DNA from: Synchiropus splendidus
Taxonomy: Eukaryota > Chordata > Actinopteri > Syngnathiformes > Callionymidae
DNA length: 64,000 nucleotides
Reading direction: 5' to 3'
Assembly: GCF_027744825.2 (NCBI RefSeq)
Contig: NC_071349.1
Location: 2,790,001-2,854,000, forward strand
The position numbers and the translations under genes were made by a program. This document shows positions 1-12,792 of the stretch, in pieces. The notes beneath the pieces are model-generated. The model had not been told where the DNA came from and did not search any database. It worked only from the letters and a program-made list of their open reading frames with translations. Within the stretch, counting starts at the first letter, position 1; each line of letters opens with the position of its first letter.

Positions 1-168
1 TTTCACCTCCCACAATAGCCGAAAGCGTCTTTCTAGTAGTTGCACATCACATCTAAGCTGTCTGAAGTGTTTTTCCAAAGTTATGAACATTTTTATGTTT
101 GGCGTTCCGGAATCAACCTTATCGCAGACTGAAAAGGCGTTTTCTGCATTGTGCCATAACTTTGCAGG

Positions 169-176
169 GAGGCTTC
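169..176. other. Dyad zone of the monomer; usual HindIII position (variant copy here)
   Basis: In most monomers the segment after the TTTGCAGG anchor reads GGAAGCTTC, which contains the palindrome GAAGCTTC and a HindIII site. At this first copy it reads GGAGGCTTC, so the site is lost by one base. The next copy at about 357-363 has it intact. The site is retained often enough that a HindIII digest should give a ladder with steps of about 188 bp. Confidence 0.7.
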
Positions 177-506
177 AGAACATGAAATGTTCACCTCCCA
201 CTATAGCAGAAAGGGTCTTTCTAGTAGTTGCACATCAAATCTAAGCTGTCTGAAGTGTTTTTCAGAAGTTATCAACATTTTTATGTTTGGCGTTCCAGAA
301 TCGACCTTATCTCAGGCTGAAAACGCGTTGTCTGCATTGTGCCATAACTTTGCATGGAAGCTTCCGAACATGAAATTTTAACCTCCCACTATAGCAGAAA
401 GGGTCTTTCTAGTAGTGGCACATCAAATCTAAGCTGTCTGATGTGTTTTTCCAAAGTTATCAACATTTTTATGTATGCCGTTCTAGAATCTACCTTTTCT
501 CAGGCT

Positions 507-520
507 GAAAACGCGTTTTC
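507..520. other. Monomer palindrome GAAAACGCGTTTTC (representative copy)
   Basis: This 14-bp sequence equals its own reverse complement and is centred on ACGCGT, an MluI recognition sequence. It occurs at the same place in a large share of monomers; this is one clean copy. Many other monomers carry one- or two-base changes in it (ACGTGT, ACACGT, or TTTTAC in place of TTTTCT at its right edge). It is the longest perfect dyad I see in the consensus monomer. Its function is unknown. Confidence 0.9.
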
Positions 521-1260
521 TGCATTGTGCCATAACTTTGCAGGGAACCTTTAGAACATGAAATTTTCACCTCCCACTATAGCAGAAAGGGTGTTTCTAG
601 TAGTTGCACATCAAATCTAAGCTGTCTGAAGTGTAATTCCAAAGTGATCAACATTTTTACGTTTGGCGTTCCGGAACCCACCTTATCTCAAGCTGAAAAC
701 GCGTTTTCTGCATTGTGCCATAACTTTGCAGGGAGGCTTCAGAACATGAAATGTTCACCTCCCACAATAGCAGAAAGGGTCTTTCTAGTAGTTGCACATC
801 AAATCTAAACTGACTGAAGTGTTTTTCGAAAGTTATCAACATTTTTATGTTTGGCGTTCCAGAATCGACCTTGAAAACGTGTTGTCTGCATTGTGCCATA
901 ACTTTGCATAGAAGCTTCCGAACATGAAATTTTAACCTCCCACTATAGCAGAAAGGGTCCATCTAGTAGTTGCACATCAAATCTAAGATGTCTGATGTGT
1001 TTTTCCAAAGTTATCGACATTTTTATGTTTGGCGATCCGGAATCGACCTTATCTCACGATGAAATATCGTTTTCTGCGTTGTCCCATAACTTTCCAGGGA
1101 AGCTTCAGAACATGAAATTTTGACCTCCCACTATAGCAGAAAGGGTCTTTCTAGTAGTTGCACATCAAATCTAAGCTGTCTGAAGTGTTTTTCGAAAGTT
1201 ATCAACATTTTTATGTTTGGCGTTCCAGAATCGACCTTATCTCAGGCTGAAAACGCGTTG

Positions 1261-4200
1261 TCTGCATTGTGCCATAACATTGCAGGGAAGCTTCAGAGCA
1301 TGAAATTTTAACATCCCACTGTAGCAGAAAGGGTCTTTCTAGTAGTTGCACATTAAATCTAATCTGTCTGAAGTGTTTTTCGAAAGTTATCAACACTTTT
1401 ATGTTTGGCGTTCCGAAACCCACCTTATCTCAGGCTGAAAACGCGTTTTACGCATTGTGCCATAACTTTGCATAAAGCTTCAGAACATGAAATTTTCACC
1501 TCCCACTATAGCAGAAAGGGTCTTTCTAGTAGTTGCACTTTAAATCTAAGCTGTCTGAAGTGTTTTTCGAAAGTTATCAACATTTTTATGTTTGGCGTTC
1601 CGGAACCCACCTTATCTCAGGCTGAAAACGCGTTTCCTGCATAGTGGCATAACTTTGCAGGGAAGCTTCAGAACATGAAATTTTCACCTCCCACTACAGC
1701 AGAAAGGGTCTTTCTAGTAGTTTCACATGAAATCTAAGCTGTCTGAAGTGTTTTTCCAAAGTTTTCAACATTTTTTTGTTTGGCGTTCCGGAACCCACCT
1801 TATGTCAGGCTGAACACCCGTTATCTGCATTGTGCCATAACTTTGCAGGGAAGCTTCAGAAAATGAAATTTTCACCCCCCACTATAGCAGAAATGGTCTG
1901 TCTTGTAGTTGCACATCAAATCTAAGCTGTCTGAAGTGTTTTTCCAAAGTTATCAACATATTTATGTTTGGCGTTCCGGAACCCACCTTATCTCAGGCTG
2001 AAAACGCGTTTTCTCCATTGTGCCATAACTTTGCAGGGAAGCTTCAGAACATGAAATTTCTACCTGCCGCTATAGTAGAAAGGGTCTTTCTAGTAGTTGC
2101 TCATCGAATCTAAGCTGTCTTAAGTGTCTTTTCGAAGTTATCAACACTTTTATGTTTGGCGTTCCAGAATCGACCATATCTCAGCCTGAAAACGCGTTTT
2201 CTGCATTGTGCCATAACTTTGCTGGGAAGCTTCAGAACATGAAATTTTCACGTCCCACTATAGCAGAAAGGGTCTTTCTAGTAGTTGCACATCAAATCTA
2301 AGCTGTCTGAAGTGTATTTCAAAAGTTATCAACTTTTTTATGTTTGGCGTTCCTGAATCAACCTTATCTCAGGCTGAAAACGCGTTTAACGTATTGTTCC
2401 ATACATTTGCAGGGAAGCTTCAGAACATCGAATTTTCAACTCCCACTATAGCAGAAAGGGACTTTCTAGTAGTTGCACATCAAAGCTAAGCTGTCTGAAG
2501 TGTTTTTCCAAAGTTATTAATATTTTTATGTTTGGTGTACCGGAATCGACCTTATCTCAGGCTGAAAACGCGTTTTCTGCATTGTGCCATAACTTTGCAA
2601 GGAAGCTTCAGAACATGAAATTTTAAACTTGCGCTATAGCAGAAAAGGTCTTTCTAGTAGTTGTACATCAAATCTAAGCTGTCTGAAGTGTTTTTCCAAA
2701 GTTATCCACATTTTAATGTTTGGCGTTCCGGAATCGACCTTATCTCAGGCTGAAAACGCGTTTTACGCATTGTCCCATAACTTTGCATCAAGCTTCAGAA
2801 CATGAAATTTTCACCTCCCACTATTGCAGAAAGGGTCTGTCTTGTTGTTGCACATCAAATCTAAGCTGTCTGATGTGTTTTTCCAAAGTTATCAACAGTT
2901 TTATGCTTGGCATTCCGGAATCGACCTTATCTCAGGCTGTAAACGCGTTTTACGCATGGTGCCATAACTTTGCTGGGAAGCTTCAGAACATCAAATTTTC
3001 ACCTCCCACAATAGCAGAAACGGTCTTTCTAGTAGTTGCACTTCAAATCTAAGCTGTCTGAAGTGTTTTTCCAAAGTTATCTACATTTTTATGTTTGGCG
3101 TTTCGGAATCGAACTTATCTCAGGCTGAAAACGTGTTTTCTGCATTGTGCCATAACTTTGCAGGGAAGCTTCAGAACATGAAATTTTCACATCCCACTAT
3201 AGCAGAAAGGGTCTTTCTAGTAGTTGCACATTAAAGCTAAGCTGTCTGAAGTGTTTTTCCAAACTTATCAACATTTTTATGCTTGGCGTTCCGAAACCCA
3301 TCTTAGCTCAGGCTGAAAACGCGTTTTACGCATTGTTCCATAACTTTGCCGTGAAGCTTCAGAACATGAAATTTTCACCTCCCACAATGGCAGAAAGGGT
3401 CTTTCTAGTAGTTGCAAATCAAATGTAAGCTGTCTGAAGTGTTTTTCCAAAGTTATCAACACTTTTATGTTTGGCGTTCCGGAATCGACCTTATCTCAGG
3501 CTGAAAACGCGTTTTTCGCATTGTGCCACAACTTTGCATAAAGCTTCAGAACATGAAATTTTCACCTCCCACTATTGCAGAAAGGGTCTGTCTTGTTGTT
3601 GCACATCAAATCTAAGCTGTCTGATGTGTTTTTCCAAAGTTATCAACATTTTCATGTTTGGCGTTCCGCAATCGACCTTATCTCAGGCTGAAAACGCGTT
3701 TCACGCATTGTGCCATAACTTTGCATAAAGCTTCAGAACATGAAATTTTCACCTACCGCTATAGTAGAAAGGGCCTTTCTAGTAGTTGCACATGAAATCG
3801 AAGCTGTCTGAAGTGTCTTTAATAAGTTATCAACATTTTTATGTTTGGCATTCCAGAATCGACCTTATCTCTGGCTGAAAACGCGTTTTCTGCATTGTGC
3901 CACAACTTTGCAGGGAAACTTCAGAACATGAAATTTTCACCTCCCACAATAGCATATAGGGTCTTTCTAATATTGGACACATCAAATCTAAGCTGTCTGA
4001 AGTGTTTTTCCAAAGTTATCAACACTTTTATGTTTGGCGTTCCGGAATCGACCTTATCTCAGGCTGAAAACGCGTTTTACGCATTGTGCCATAACTTTGC
4101 ATAAAGCTTCAGCACATTACATTTTCACATCCCACCAAAGCAGAAAGGGTCTTTCTAGTAGTTGCACATCAAATCTAAGCTGTCTGAAGTGTTTTTCCAA

Positions 4201-5752
4201 AGTTATCATATTTTTTATGTTTGGCGTTCCTGAATCGACCTTATCTCAGGCTGAAAACGTGTTTTCTGCATTGTGCCATAACTTTGCAGGGAAGCCTCAG
4301 AACAAGAAATTTTCACCTAGCGCTATAGTAGAAAGGGCCTTTCTAGTAGTTGCACATCAAATCTAAGCTGTCTGAAGTGTCTTTAATAAGTTATCAACAT
4401 TTTTATGTTTGGCATTCCAGAATCGACCTTATCTCTGCCTGAAAACGCGTTTTCTGCATTGTGCCACAACTTTGCAGGGAAACTTCAGAACATGAAATTT
4501 TCACCTCCCACAATAGCATATAGGGTCTTTCTAATAGTTGCTCATCAAATCTAAGCTGTCTGAAGTGTTTTTCCAAAGTTATCAACATTTTTATGTTTGG
4601 CGTTCCGGAATCGACCTTATCTCAGGCTGAAAACGCGTTTTACGCATTGTGCCATAACTTTGCATAAAGCTTCAGAACATTACATTTTCACATCCCACTA
4701 AAGCAGAAAGGGTCTTTCTAGTAGTTGCACATCAAATCTAAGCTGTCTGAAGTGTATTTCAAAAGTTATCATATTTTTTATGTTTGGCGTTCCTGAATCG
4801 ACCTTATCTCAGGCTGAAAACGTGTTTAACGCATTGTTCCATAACTTTGCAGGGAAGCTTCAGAACATGAAATTTTCACCTCCCACAATGGCAGAAAGGG
4901 TCTTTCTAGTAGTTGCACATCAAATCTAAGCTGTCTGAAGTGTTTTTCCAAAATTATCAACATTTTCATATTTGGCGTTCCGGAATCGACCTTATCTCAG
5001 GCTGAAAATGTGTTTTACGCATTGTGCCATAACTTTGCATGGAAGCTTCAGAACATCGAATTTTCAACTCCCACTATAGCAGAAAGGGTCTTTCAAGTAG
5101 TTGCAGATCAAATCTAAGCTGTCTGAAATGTTTTTCCAAAGTTATCAACATTTTTATGTTTGGCGTTCTGGACCCCACCTTATCTCAGTCTGAAAACGTG
5201 TTTTTTGCATTGTGCCATAACTTTGCAGGGAAGCCTCAGAACATGAAATTTCCACCTGCCGCTATAGTAGAAAGGGTTTTTCTAGTAGTTGCTCATCGAA
5301 TCTAAGCTGTCTTAAGTGTCTTTTCGAAGTTATCAACACTTTTATGTTTGGCGTTCCAGAATCGACCTTATCTCAGCCTGAAAACGCGTTTTACGCATGG
5401 TGCCATAACTTTGCAGGGAAGCTTCAGAACATCAAATTTTCACCTCCCACAATGGCAGAAAGGGTCTTTCTAGTAGTTGCACATCAAATCTAAGCTGTCT
5501 GAAATGTTTTTCCAAAGTTATCAACATTTTTATGTTTGGCGTTCTGGAACCCACCTTATCTCAGGCTGAAAACGCGTTTTCTGCATTGTGCCATAACTTT
5601 GCAGGGAAGCTTCAGAAGATGATATTTTAACCTCCCGCTATTGCAGAAAGGGTCTGTCTTGTAGTTGCACATCAAATCTAAGCTGTCTGAAGTGTTTTTC
5701 CAAAGTTATCAACATTTTTATGTTTTGCGTTCCTGAATCAACCTTATCTCAG
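1261..5752 (+). repeat. 4.49-kb satellite block, copy A
   Basis: This block of about 24 monomers recurs at 7639-12130, offset 6378 bp (about 34 monomers). It starts just after a T/G difference in the GCGTT(T/G)TCTGC segment and ends where copy A has CTCAGCCTG and copy B has CTCAGGCTG. Every stretch I compared matched exactly, including private changes such as TTGGACACATC near 3975 and ATAATAAG-type changes near 3830. Such identity between non-adjacent blocks, where neighbouring monomers differ by many bases, indicates a recent duplication or an assembly duplication. Confidence 0.92.
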
Positions 5753-7638
5753 CCTGAAAACGCGTTTTACGCATGGTGCCATAACTTTGCAGGGAAGCTT
5801 CAGAACATCAAATTTTCACCTCCCACAATGGCAGAAAGGGTCTTTCTAGTAGTTGCACATCAAATCTAAGGTGTCTGAAATGTTTTTCCAAAGTTATCAA
5901 CATTTTTATGTTTGGCTTTCCGGAACCCACCTCATCTCAGGCTGAAAACGCGTTTTCTGCATTGTGCCATAACTTTGCAGGGAAGCTTCAGAAAATGAAA
6001 TTTTCAGCTCGCACTATAGCAGAAAGGGTCTTTCTAGTAGTTGCACATCAAATCTAAGCTGTCTGAAGTGTTTTTTGAAGGTTATCAACATTTTTATGTT
6101 TGGCGTTCCGGAAACGACCTTATCTCAGGATGAAAAATCGTTTTCTGCATTGTGCCATAACTTTGCAGGGAAGCTTCAGAAAATGAATTTTTTACATCCA
6201 ACTATAGCAGAAAGGGTCTTTCAAGTAGTTGCACATCAAATCTAAGCTGTCTGAAGTGTTCTTCGAAAGTTATCAACATTTTTATGTTTGGCGTTCCGGA
6301 CTCGACCTTATCTCAGGAAGAAAAATCGTTTTCTGCATTGTCCCACAACTTAGCAGGGAAGCTTCAGAACATGAAATTTTGACCTCCCAATATAGCAGAA
6401 AGGGTCTTTCTAGTAGTTGCACATCAAATCAAAGCTGTCTCAAGTGTTTTTCCAAAGTTGTCAACATTTTTATGTTTGGCGTTCCGGAATCGACCTTATC
6501 TCAGGCTGAAAACGCTTTTTACGCATTGTGCCATAACTTTGCAGGGAAGCTTCAGAAAATGAAATTTTCACCTCCCACTATAGCAGAAATGGTCTTTCCA
6601 GTAGTTGCACATCAAATCTAAGCTGTCTGAAGTGTCGTTCCAAAGTTATCAACATTTTTACGCTTGGCGTTCCGGAACCAACCTTATCTCTGGCTGAAAA
6701 CGCCTTTTCTGTATTGTGCCATAACTTCTCAGGGAAGCTTCAGGACATGAAATTTTCATCTCCCACTATAGCAGAAAGGGTCTTTCTAGTAGTTTCACAT
6801 CAAATCTAAGCTGTCTGAAGTGTTTTTCCAAAGTTATCAACATTTTTATGTTTGGCGTTCCGGAACCCACCTTATCTCAGGCTGAACACGCGTTTTCCGC
6901 ATTGTGCCAAAACTTTGCAGGGAAGCTTCAGGACATTAAATTTTCAACTCCCACTATAGCAGAAATGGTCTTTCTAGTAGTTGCACATCAAATCTAACCT
7001 GTCTGAAGTGTTTTTCGAAAGTTATCGACATTTTTATGTTTGGCGTTCCGGTTCGCACCTTATTGAAAACGCATTTTCTGCATTGTGCCATAACTTTGCA
7101 GGGAAGCTTCAGAACATGAAATTTTCACCTCCCACCATATCAGAAAGAGTCTTTCTAGTAGTTGCAGATCAAATCTAAGCTGTCTGAAGTGTTTTTCCAA
7201 AGTTATCATATTTTTATGTTTGGCGTTCCGGAATTGACCTTATCTCATGCTGACAACGCGTTTTTTGCATTGTGCCATAACTTTGCAGGGAAGTTTCAGA
7301 CATGAAATTTACACCTCCCACTATAGCAGAAATGGTCTTTCTAGTAGTTGCACATCAAATCTAAGCTGTCTGAAGTGTTTTTCGAAAGTTATCAACATTT
7401 TTATGTTTGGCGTTCCGGAATCCACCTTATCTCAGGCTGAAAACGCGTTTTCTGCATTGTGCCATAACTTTGCAGGGAAGCTTCAGAACATGAAGTTTCC
7501 ACATCCCAGTATAGCAGAATATGTCTTTCTAGTAGTTGCACATCAAATCTTAGCTGTCTGAAGTGTTCTTCCAAAGTTCTCAACATTTTTATGTTTGGCG
7601 TTCTGAAATCAACCTCATCTCAGGCTGAAAACGCGTTT
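5753..7638 (+). repeat. Unduplicated satellite spacer between copies A and B
   Basis: About ten monomers of the 188-bp satellite that are not part of the 4.49-kb duplicated block. They include the linked variant with AGGATGAAAAATCG (near 6128) and a related AGGAAGAAAAATCG form (near 6316), and a monomer with a 7-bp deletion at about 7063. The first two monomers after 5753 resemble the pair just before it, with GCCTGAAAACGCG followed by TACGCATGGTGCC, as near 5378. No gene is visible. Confidence 0.85.
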
Positions 7639-10600
7639 TCTGCATTGTGCCATAACATTGCAGGGAAGCTTCAGAGCATGAAATTTTAACATCCCACTGT
7701 AGCAGAAAGGGTCTTTCTAGTAGTTGCACATTAAATCTAATCTGTCTGAAGTGTTTTTCGAAAGTTATCAACACTTTTATGTTTGGCGTTCCGAAACCCA
7801 CCTTATCTCAGGCTGAAAACGCGTTTTACGCATTGTGCCATAACTTTGCATAAAGCTTCAGAACATGAAATTTTCACCTCCCACTATAGCAGAAAGGGTC
7901 TTTCTAGTAGTTGCACTTTAAATCTAAGCTGTCTGAAGTGTTTTTCGAAAGTTATCAACATTTTTATGTTTGGCGTTCCGGAACCCACCTTATCTCAGGC
8001 TGAAAACGCGTTTCCTGCATAGTGGCATAACTTTGCAGGGAAGCTTCAGAACATGAAATTTTCACCTCCCACTACAGCAGAAAGGGTCTTTCTAGTAGTT
8101 TCACATGAAATCTAAGCTGTCTGAAGTGTTTTTCCAAAGTTTTCAACATTTTTTTGTTTGGCGTTCCGGAACCCACCTTATGTCAGGCTGAACACCCGTT
8201 ATCTGCATTGTGCCATAACTTTGCAGGGAAGCTTCAGAAAATGAAATTTTCACCCCCCACTATAGCAGAAATGGTCTGTCTTGTAGTTGCACATCAAATC
8301 TAAGCTGTCTGAAGTGTTTTTCCAAAGTTATCAACATATTTATGTTTGGCGTTCCGGAACCCACCTTATCTCAGGCTGAAAACGCGTTTTCTCCATTGTG
8401 CCATAACTTTGCAGGGAAGCTTCAGAACATGAAATTTCTACCTGCCGCTATAGTAGAAAGGGTCTTTCTAGTAGTTGCTCATCGAATCTAAGCTGTCTTA
8501 AGTGTCTTTTCGAAGTTATCAACACTTTTATGTTTGGCGTTCCAGAATCGACCATATCTCAGCCTGAAAACGCGTTTTCTGCATTGTGCCATAACTTTGC
8601 TGGGAAGCTTCAGAACATGAAATTTTCACGTCCCACTATAGCAGAAAGGGTCTTTCTAGTAGTTGCACATCAAATCTAAGCTGTCTGAAGTGTATTTCAA
8701 AAGTTATCAACTTTTTTATGTTTGGCGTTCCTGAATCAACCTTATCTCAGGCTGAAAACGCGTTTAACGTATTGTTCCATACATTTGCAGGGAAGCTTCA
8801 GAACATCGAATTTTCAACTCCCACTATAGCAGAAAGGGACTTTCTAGTAGTTGCACATCAAAGCTAAGCTGTCTGAAGTGTTTTTCCAAAGTTATTAATA
8901 TTTTTATGTTTGGTGTACCGGAATCGACCTTATCTCAGGCTGAAAACGCGTTTTCTGCATTGTGCCATAACTTTGCAAGGAAGCTTCAGAACATGAAATT
9001 TTAAACTTGCGCTATAGCAGAAAAGGTCTTTCTAGTAGTTGTACATCAAATCTAAGCTGTCTGAAGTGTTTTTCCAAAGTTATCCACATTTTAATGTTTG
9101 GCGTTCCGGAATCGACCTTATCTCAGGCTGAAAACGCGTTTTACGCATTGTCCCATAACTTTGCATCAAGCTTCAGAACATGAAATTTTCACCTCCCACT
9201 ATTGCAGAAAGGGTCTGTCTTGTTGTTGCACATCAAATCTAAGCTGTCTGATGTGTTTTTCCAAAGTTATCAACAGTTTTATGCTTGGCATTCCGGAATC
9301 GACCTTATCTCAGGCTGTAAACGCGTTTTACGCATGGTGCCATAACTTTGCTGGGAAGCTTCAGAACATCAAATTTTCACCTCCCACAATAGCAGAAACG
9401 GTCTTTCTAGTAGTTGCACTTCAAATCTAAGCTGTCTGAAGTGTTTTTCCAAAGTTATCTACATTTTTATGTTTGGCGTTTCGGAATCGAACTTATCTCA
9501 GGCTGAAAACGTGTTTTCTGCATTGTGCCATAACTTTGCAGGGAAGCTTCAGAACATGAAATTTTCACATCCCACTATAGCAGAAAGGGTCTTTCTAGTA
9601 GTTGCACATTAAAGCTAAGCTGTCTGAAGTGTTTTTCCAAACTTATCAACATTTTTATGCTTGGCGTTCCGAAACCCATCTTAGCTCAGGCTGAAAACGC
9701 GTTTTACGCATTGTTCCATAACTTTGCCGTGAAGCTTCAGAACATGAAATTTTCACCTCCCACAATGGCAGAAAGGGTCTTTCTAGTAGTTGCAAATCAA
9801 ATGTAAGCTGTCTGAAGTGTTTTTCCAAAGTTATCAACACTTTTATGTTTGGCGTTCCGGAATCGACCTTATCTCAGGCTGAAAACGCGTTTTTCGCATT
9901 GTGCCACAACTTTGCATAAAGCTTCAGAACATGAAATTTTCACCTCCCACTATTGCAGAAAGGGTCTGTCTTGTTGTTGCACATCAAATCTAAGCTGTCT
10001 GATGTGTTTTTCCAAAGTTATCAACATTTTCATGTTTGGCGTTCCGCAATCGACCTTATCTCAGGCTGAAAACGCGTTTCACGCATTGTGCCATAACTTT
10101 GCATAAAGCTTCAGAACATGAAATTTTCACCTACCGCTATAGTAGAAAGGGCCTTTCTAGTAGTTGCACATGAAATCGAAGCTGTCTGAAGTGTCTTTAA
10201 TAAGTTATCAACATTTTTATGTTTGGCATTCCAGAATCGACCTTATCTCTGGCTGAAAACGCGTTTTCTGCATTGTGCCACAACTTTGCAGGGAAACTTC
10301 AGAACATGAAATTTTCACCTCCCACAATAGCATATAGGGTCTTTCTAATATTGGACACATCAAATCTAAGCTGTCTGAAGTGTTTTTCCAAAGTTATCAA
10401 CACTTTTATGTTTGGCGTTCCGGAATCGACCTTATCTCAGGCTGAAAACGCGTTTTACGCATTGTGCCATAACTTTGCATAAAGCTTCAGCACATTACAT
10501 TTTCACATCCCACCAAAGCAGAAAGGGTCTTTCTAGTAGTTGCACATCAAATCTAAGCTGTCTGAAGTGTTTTTCCAAAGTTATCATATTTTTTATGTTT

Positions 10601-12130
10601 GGCGTTCCTGAATCGACCTTATCTCAGGCTGAAAACGTGTTTTCTGCATTGTGCCATAACTTTGCAGGGAAGCCTCAGAACAAGAAATTTTCACCTAGCG
10701 CTATAGTAGAAAGGGCCTTTCTAGTAGTTGCACATCAAATCTAAGCTGTCTGAAGTGTCTTTAATAAGTTATCAACATTTTTATGTTTGGCATTCCAGAA
10801 TCGACCTTATCTCTGCCTGAAAACGCGTTTTCTGCATTGTGCCACAACTTTGCAGGGAAACTTCAGAACATGAAATTTTCACCTCCCACAATAGCATATA
10901 GGGTCTTTCTAATAGTTGCTCATCAAATCTAAGCTGTCTGAAGTGTTTTTCCAAAGTTATCAACATTTTTATGTTTGGCGTTCCGGAATCGACCTTATCT
11001 CAGGCTGAAAACGCGTTTTACGCATTGTGCCATAACTTTGCATAAAGCTTCAGAACATTACATTTTCACATCCCACTAAAGCAGAAAGGGTCTTTCTAGT
11101 AGTTGCACATCAAATCTAAGCTGTCTGAAGTGTATTTCAAAAGTTATCATATTTTTTATGTTTGGCGTTCCTGAATCGACCTTATCTCAGGCTGAAAACG
11201 TGTTTAACGCATTGTTCCATAACTTTGCAGGGAAGCTTCAGAACATGAAATTTTCACCTCCCACAATGGCAGAAAGGGTCTTTCTAGTAGTTGCACATCA
11301 AATCTAAGCTGTCTGAAGTGTTTTTCCAAAATTATCAACATTTTCATATTTGGCGTTCCGGAATCGACCTTATCTCAGGCTGAAAATGTGTTTTACGCAT
11401 TGTGCCATAACTTTGCATGGAAGCTTCAGAACATCGAATTTTCAACTCCCACTATAGCAGAAAGGGTCTTTCAAGTAGTTGCAGATCAAATCTAAGCTGT
11501 CTGAAATGTTTTTCCAAAGTTATCAACATTTTTATGTTTGGCGTTCTGGACCCCACCTTATCTCAGTCTGAAAACGTGTTTTTTGCATTGTGCCATAACT
11601 TTGCAGGGAAGCCTCAGAACATGAAATTTCCACCTGCCGCTATAGTAGAAAGGGTTTTTCTAGTAGTTGCTCATCGAATCTAAGCTGTCTTAAGTGTCTT
11701 TTCGAAGTTATCAACACTTTTATGTTTGGCGTTCCAGAATCGACCTTATCTCAGCCTGAAAACGCGTTTTACGCATGGTGCCATAACTTTGCAGGGAAGC
11801 TTCAGAACATCAAATTTTCACCTCCCACAATGGCAGAAAGGGTCTTTCTAGTAGTTGCACATCAAATCTAAGCTGTCTGAAATGTTTTTCCAAAGTTATC
11901 AACATTTTTATGTTTGGCGTTCTGGAACCCACCTTATCTCAGGCTGAAAACGCGTTTTCTGCATTGTGCCATAACTTTGCAGGGAAGCTTCAGAAGATGA
12001 TATTTTAACCTCCCGCTATTGCAGAAAGGGTCTGTCTTGTAGTTGCACATCAAATCTAAGCTGTCTGAAGTGTTTTTCCAAAGTTATCAACATTTTTATG
12101 TTTTGCGTTCCTGAATCAACCTTATCTCAG
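7639..12130 (+). repeat. 4.49-kb satellite block, copy B
   Basis: Second copy of the block at 1261-5752, separated from it by about 1.9 kb of ordinary monomers (5753-7638). Its distal part (from 9976) is in turn the first unit of a 2817-bp tandem duplication, so at least two duplication events are layered here. The order is not fixed by the sequence alone. The third copy shares material beyond 12130 with B that A lacks, so the tandem step probably used B as its template. Confidence 0.92.
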
Positions 12131-12739
12131 GCTGAAAACGCGTTTAACGCATTGTTCCATAAATTTGCAGGGAAGCTTCAGAACATGAAATTTTCAGATC
12201 CCACTATAGCAGAAAGGGTCTTTCTAGTAGTTGCAAATCAAATGTAAGCTGTCTGAAGTGTTTTTCCAAAGTTATCTACATTTTTATGTTTGGCGTTTCG
12301 GAATCGACCTTATCTCAGGCTGAAAACGCGTTTTACGCATTGTGCCACAACTTTGCATAAAGCTTCAGAACATGAAATTTTCACCTCCCTCTATAGCAGA
12401 CAGGGTCTTTCTAGTAGTTTCACGTGAATTCTAAGCTGTCTGAAGTGTTTTTCCAAAGTTATCAACATTTTTATGTTTGGCGTTCCGGAATCGACTTTAT
12501 CTCAGGCTGAAAACGTGGTTTCCGCATTGTGCCATAACTTTGCAAGGAAGCTTCAGAACATGAAATTTTAAACTTCCACCATTGCAGAAAAGGTCTTTCT
12601 GGTAGTTGCACATCAAATCTAAGCTGTCAGAAGTGTTTTTCCAAACTTTCCAACATTTTTATGTTTGGCGTTCGGGAACCCACCTTATCTCAAGCTGAAA
12701 ACGCGTTTTCTGCATTGTGCCATAACTTTGCAGGGAAGC
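9976..12739 (+). repeat. 15-monomer higher-order unit, copy 1
   Basis: First copy of a tandem duplication with an offset of 2817 bp (15 monomers minus 3 bp). It begins after the last mismatch in GTTGTTGCAC versus GTAGTTGCAC. It ends where this copy has GGAAGCTTCAG and the second has GGAAGCCTCAG. One mismatch was noted between the copies (CACGTGAATT near 12422 versus CACATGAATT near 15239). The 53 bp at 12740-12792 complete the unit. Confidence 0.92.
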
Positions 12740-12792
12740 TTCAGAGCATGAAATTTTCACCTCCCAATATAGCAGAAAGGGTCTTTCTAGTA

